NCBI GenBank assembly: GCA_902592275.1
Contig: CACJDW010000010.1
Span: 1-38,356 of the forward strand
From: an uncultured Pelagibacteraceae bacterium
Lineage (GTDB): Bacteria; Pseudomonadota; Alphaproteobacteria; Pelagibacterales; Pelagibacteraceae
DNA length: 38,356 nt
Reading direction: 5' to 3'
Shown here: positions 37,298-38,356 of the stretch, in pieces
Position numbering within the stretch: position 1 is the stretch's first letter
Layout of the letters: each line of letters opens with the position of its first letter
Notes under the pieces: model-generated
The model's input: the letters and a program-made list of their open reading frames with translations, nothing else
Told to the model about the DNA's origin: nothing
Database searches by the model: none
Made by a program: the position numbers and the translations under genes

Positions 37298-37326
37298 TTG
37301 CACTATTAATACATAATAAAGATAAT
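37298..37326 (+). promoter_or_regulatory. Candidate lipB promoter with a very short leader
   Basis: TTGCAC (37298-37303) and GATAAT (37321-37326) are 17 bases apart, each a good match to the sigma-70 consensus. The predicted start near 37333 leaves about 5 bases before the lipB ATG at 37338, too few for a normal ribosome-binding site. This is the best-looking promoter in the window together with the one at 3736-3764. Confidence 0.5.
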
Positions 37327-37337
37327 ACAAATTATAA

Positions 37338-37955
37338 ATGAACATTGAGATCAAAAAGTCAATAAAACCAGTAAATTATTTTGATGCTATTAATATATTA
37401 GAGTCAAGATTAAAGGATTTGTATGAAAATAATGAGCAAGAATTAATTTGGACTTTGGAGCATAATGAAGTTTTTACAGGAGGAACTTCTTATAAAGAGA
37501 CTGAGATTATTGATAAATCCATAAATATATTAGAAACGAATAGAGGTGGTAAAATTACTTACCATGGGCCAGGCCAATTAATTTGTTATTTTGTTTTAGA
37601 TTTAAGAAAAAAAAAAGATATCAGAAAATTTATAACAATTATTGAAAAAACAATAATTCAAACTTTAAAATTTTATAAAATAGAAACTTTTCCAGATAAA
37701 GATAATATTGGAATATGGCATAAATCTAATAATGAAGTTAAAAAAATTGCTGCAATAGGTATCAGAGTTAGCAAATGGATTGCCTATCATGGTTTTGCAA
37801 TAAATATAAATAATGATCTAGAAAATTATAAAAAAATTATACCATGTGGTATTTCAGATAAAGGAGTAACTAATTTGAAAAATATTTTAGATCAGGATTA
37901 CTCAAATCTAAATGATATATTAATTAAAAATTTTATTTCAAATTTAAAAATCTAA
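37338..37955 (+). CDS. lipB: Octanoyl-[acyl-carrier-protein]:protein N-octanoyltransferase
   Basis: Transfers octanoyl groups from ACP to lipoyl domains, the first step of endogenous lipoylation (pyruvate and 2-oxoglutarate dehydrogenases, glycine cleavage H protein). The 205 residues match the family. Motifs are [10 protein letters not shown] (40-49), [21 protein letters not shown] (70-90), the catalytic lysine in [19 protein letters not shown], and the catalytic cysteine in [12 protein letters not shown]. It overlaps the 3' end of the opposite-strand pseudouridine synthase gene by 23 bases. Confidence 0.96.
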   Translation: MNIEIKKSIKPVNYFDAINILESRLKDLYENNEQELIWTLEHNEVFTGGTSYKETEIIDKSINILETNRGGKITYHGPGQLICYFVLDLRKKKDIRKFITIIEKTIIQTLKFYKIETFPDKDNIGIWHKSNNEVKKIAAIGIRVSKWIAYHGFAININNDLENYKKIIPCGISDKGVTNLKNILDQDYSNLNDILIKNFISNLKI

Positions 37956-38356
37956 GTCTTTTAGATTTTAAAAGTTTTTGAAAATAATCAGGTAACAGTG
38001 CTGAATAAGTATGTTTTATGTCATTAATTTTAAATTTAATTTGGTATGAATGTAACATTAAATTTTTATTAATTCCTTTATTAGAATTTGATAATTTATA
38101 TTTTGTATCTCCAAATATAGGGTTTCCGATCGCATATAATTGTTTTCTTAACTGATGTTTTCGCCCTGTAATAGGTTTTAATTCTAATAAACTTGCTTCA
38201 GAATTTTTATCAATGACTTTAAAAATTGTTTTTGCTTTTTCAATTATTTTTTTATCACCGTCATACCTAATTAAATCATCATCCCATACACCAGATTTTT
38301 TACTAATTTCACCTTGGCAGATAGCTAAATATGTTTTGTGTACTTTTCTTAATCTA
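37933..38356 (-). CDS. RluA-family 23S rRNA pseudouridine synthase, C-terminal part (cut by window edge)
   Basis: Open on the minus strand from the right edge to a TAA at 37935-37933, about 140 residues. The C-terminal signature [31 protein letters not shown] matches the RluC/RluD catalytic domain end (GRxHQxR...GxPixGDxxY). LAICQGEI and the [12 protein letters not shown] segment also fit. The catalytic aspartate and any S4 domain lie beyond the window, so RluC cannot be separated from RluD or other members. Its end overlaps lipB by 23 bases tail to tail. Confidence 0.88.
   Translation of the reverse strand, partial: RLRKVHKTYLAICQGEISKKSGVWDDDLIRYDGDKKIIEKAKTIFKVIDKNSEASLLELKPITGRKHQLRKQLYAIGNPIFGDTKYKLSNSNKGINKNLMLHSYQIKFKINDIKHTYSALLPDYFQKLLKSKRLRFLNLK

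Noticed and set aside
1..38356. Defence system, CRISPR array, prophage or transposon
   Set aside because: Nothing in the window has repeats, integrase/transposase motifs or defence-gene signatures; all genes but one or two fit core metabolism.

Overview
The window looks like a piece of a streamlined, low-GC alphaproteobacterial chromosome, most likely SAR11 (Pelagibacterales, Candidatus Pelagibacter type). The reasons are strong A/T bias with Lys/Asn/Ile-rich proteins, almost no intergenic DNA, alphaproteobacterial gene order (dapA-smpB, rsh-pyrE-pdxJ-acpS-lepB-rnc-recO, pyrB-pyrC-plsY-topA), and a complete heterotetrameric sarcosine oxidase operon. The taxon is inferred from gene content and style; no database comparison was made. 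No stretch longer than about 75 bases lacks a gene. I saw no insertion sequence, prophage, CRISPR array or rRNA.

Layout. 1-3710 (minus) is a five-gene run: a 2-oxoglutarate/Fe(II) oxygenase-like protein, rpiB, glyA, nrdR and ribD, with ribD cut by the left edge. hemB (plus) is divergent from it. 4774-12102 (minus) is a ten-gene housekeeping operon: dapA, smpB, folK, rsh, pyrE, pdxJ, acpS, lepB, rnc, recO. slt (plus) meets a tRNA-Ser(GCU) gene (minus) at 14371/14372. 14531-19622 (plus) is soxB-soxD-soxA-soxG. 19625-26282 (minus) is gatC, gatA, gatB, an O-methyltransferase, trhO, a MATE transporter and a secreted thermonuclease-like protein. 26333-32934 (plus) is ruvX, pyrB, pyrC-like, plsY, topA, a small exported protein and a RidA-family gene. 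32937-35047 (minus) is galU and a UDP-glucose dehydrogenase gene. The right end holds panC and mgtE, both frameshifted, then lipB and the C-terminal part of an RluA-family pseudouridine synthase cut by the right edge.

How the genes work together. Sarcosine oxidase makes glycine and methylene-tetrahydrofolate, which GlyA can combine into serine; folK feeds the same folate pool. pyrB, the pyrC-like gene and pyrE belong to de novo pyrimidine synthesis. The other genes serve peptidoglycan and lysine (dapA, slt), cofactors (ribD, hemB, pdxJ, acpS, panC, lipB), translation (smpB, gatCAB, trhO, tRNA-Ser), protein export (lepB) and DNA/RNA upkeep (topA, ruvX, recO, rnc).

Most notable: three single-base homopolymer frameshifts within 1.4 kb (panC once, mgtE twice); a possible pseudoknot-type structure over the pyrB start codon; a dihydroorotase homologue without its HxH metal motif; a short RSH stringent-response enzyme lacking its middle regulatory domains; NrdR with CxC zinc knuckles; missing syntenic era, rpoZ and dprA; and six convergent gene junctions with no room for terminators. 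I found no convincing new multi-gene system; the window is mainly core metabolism.
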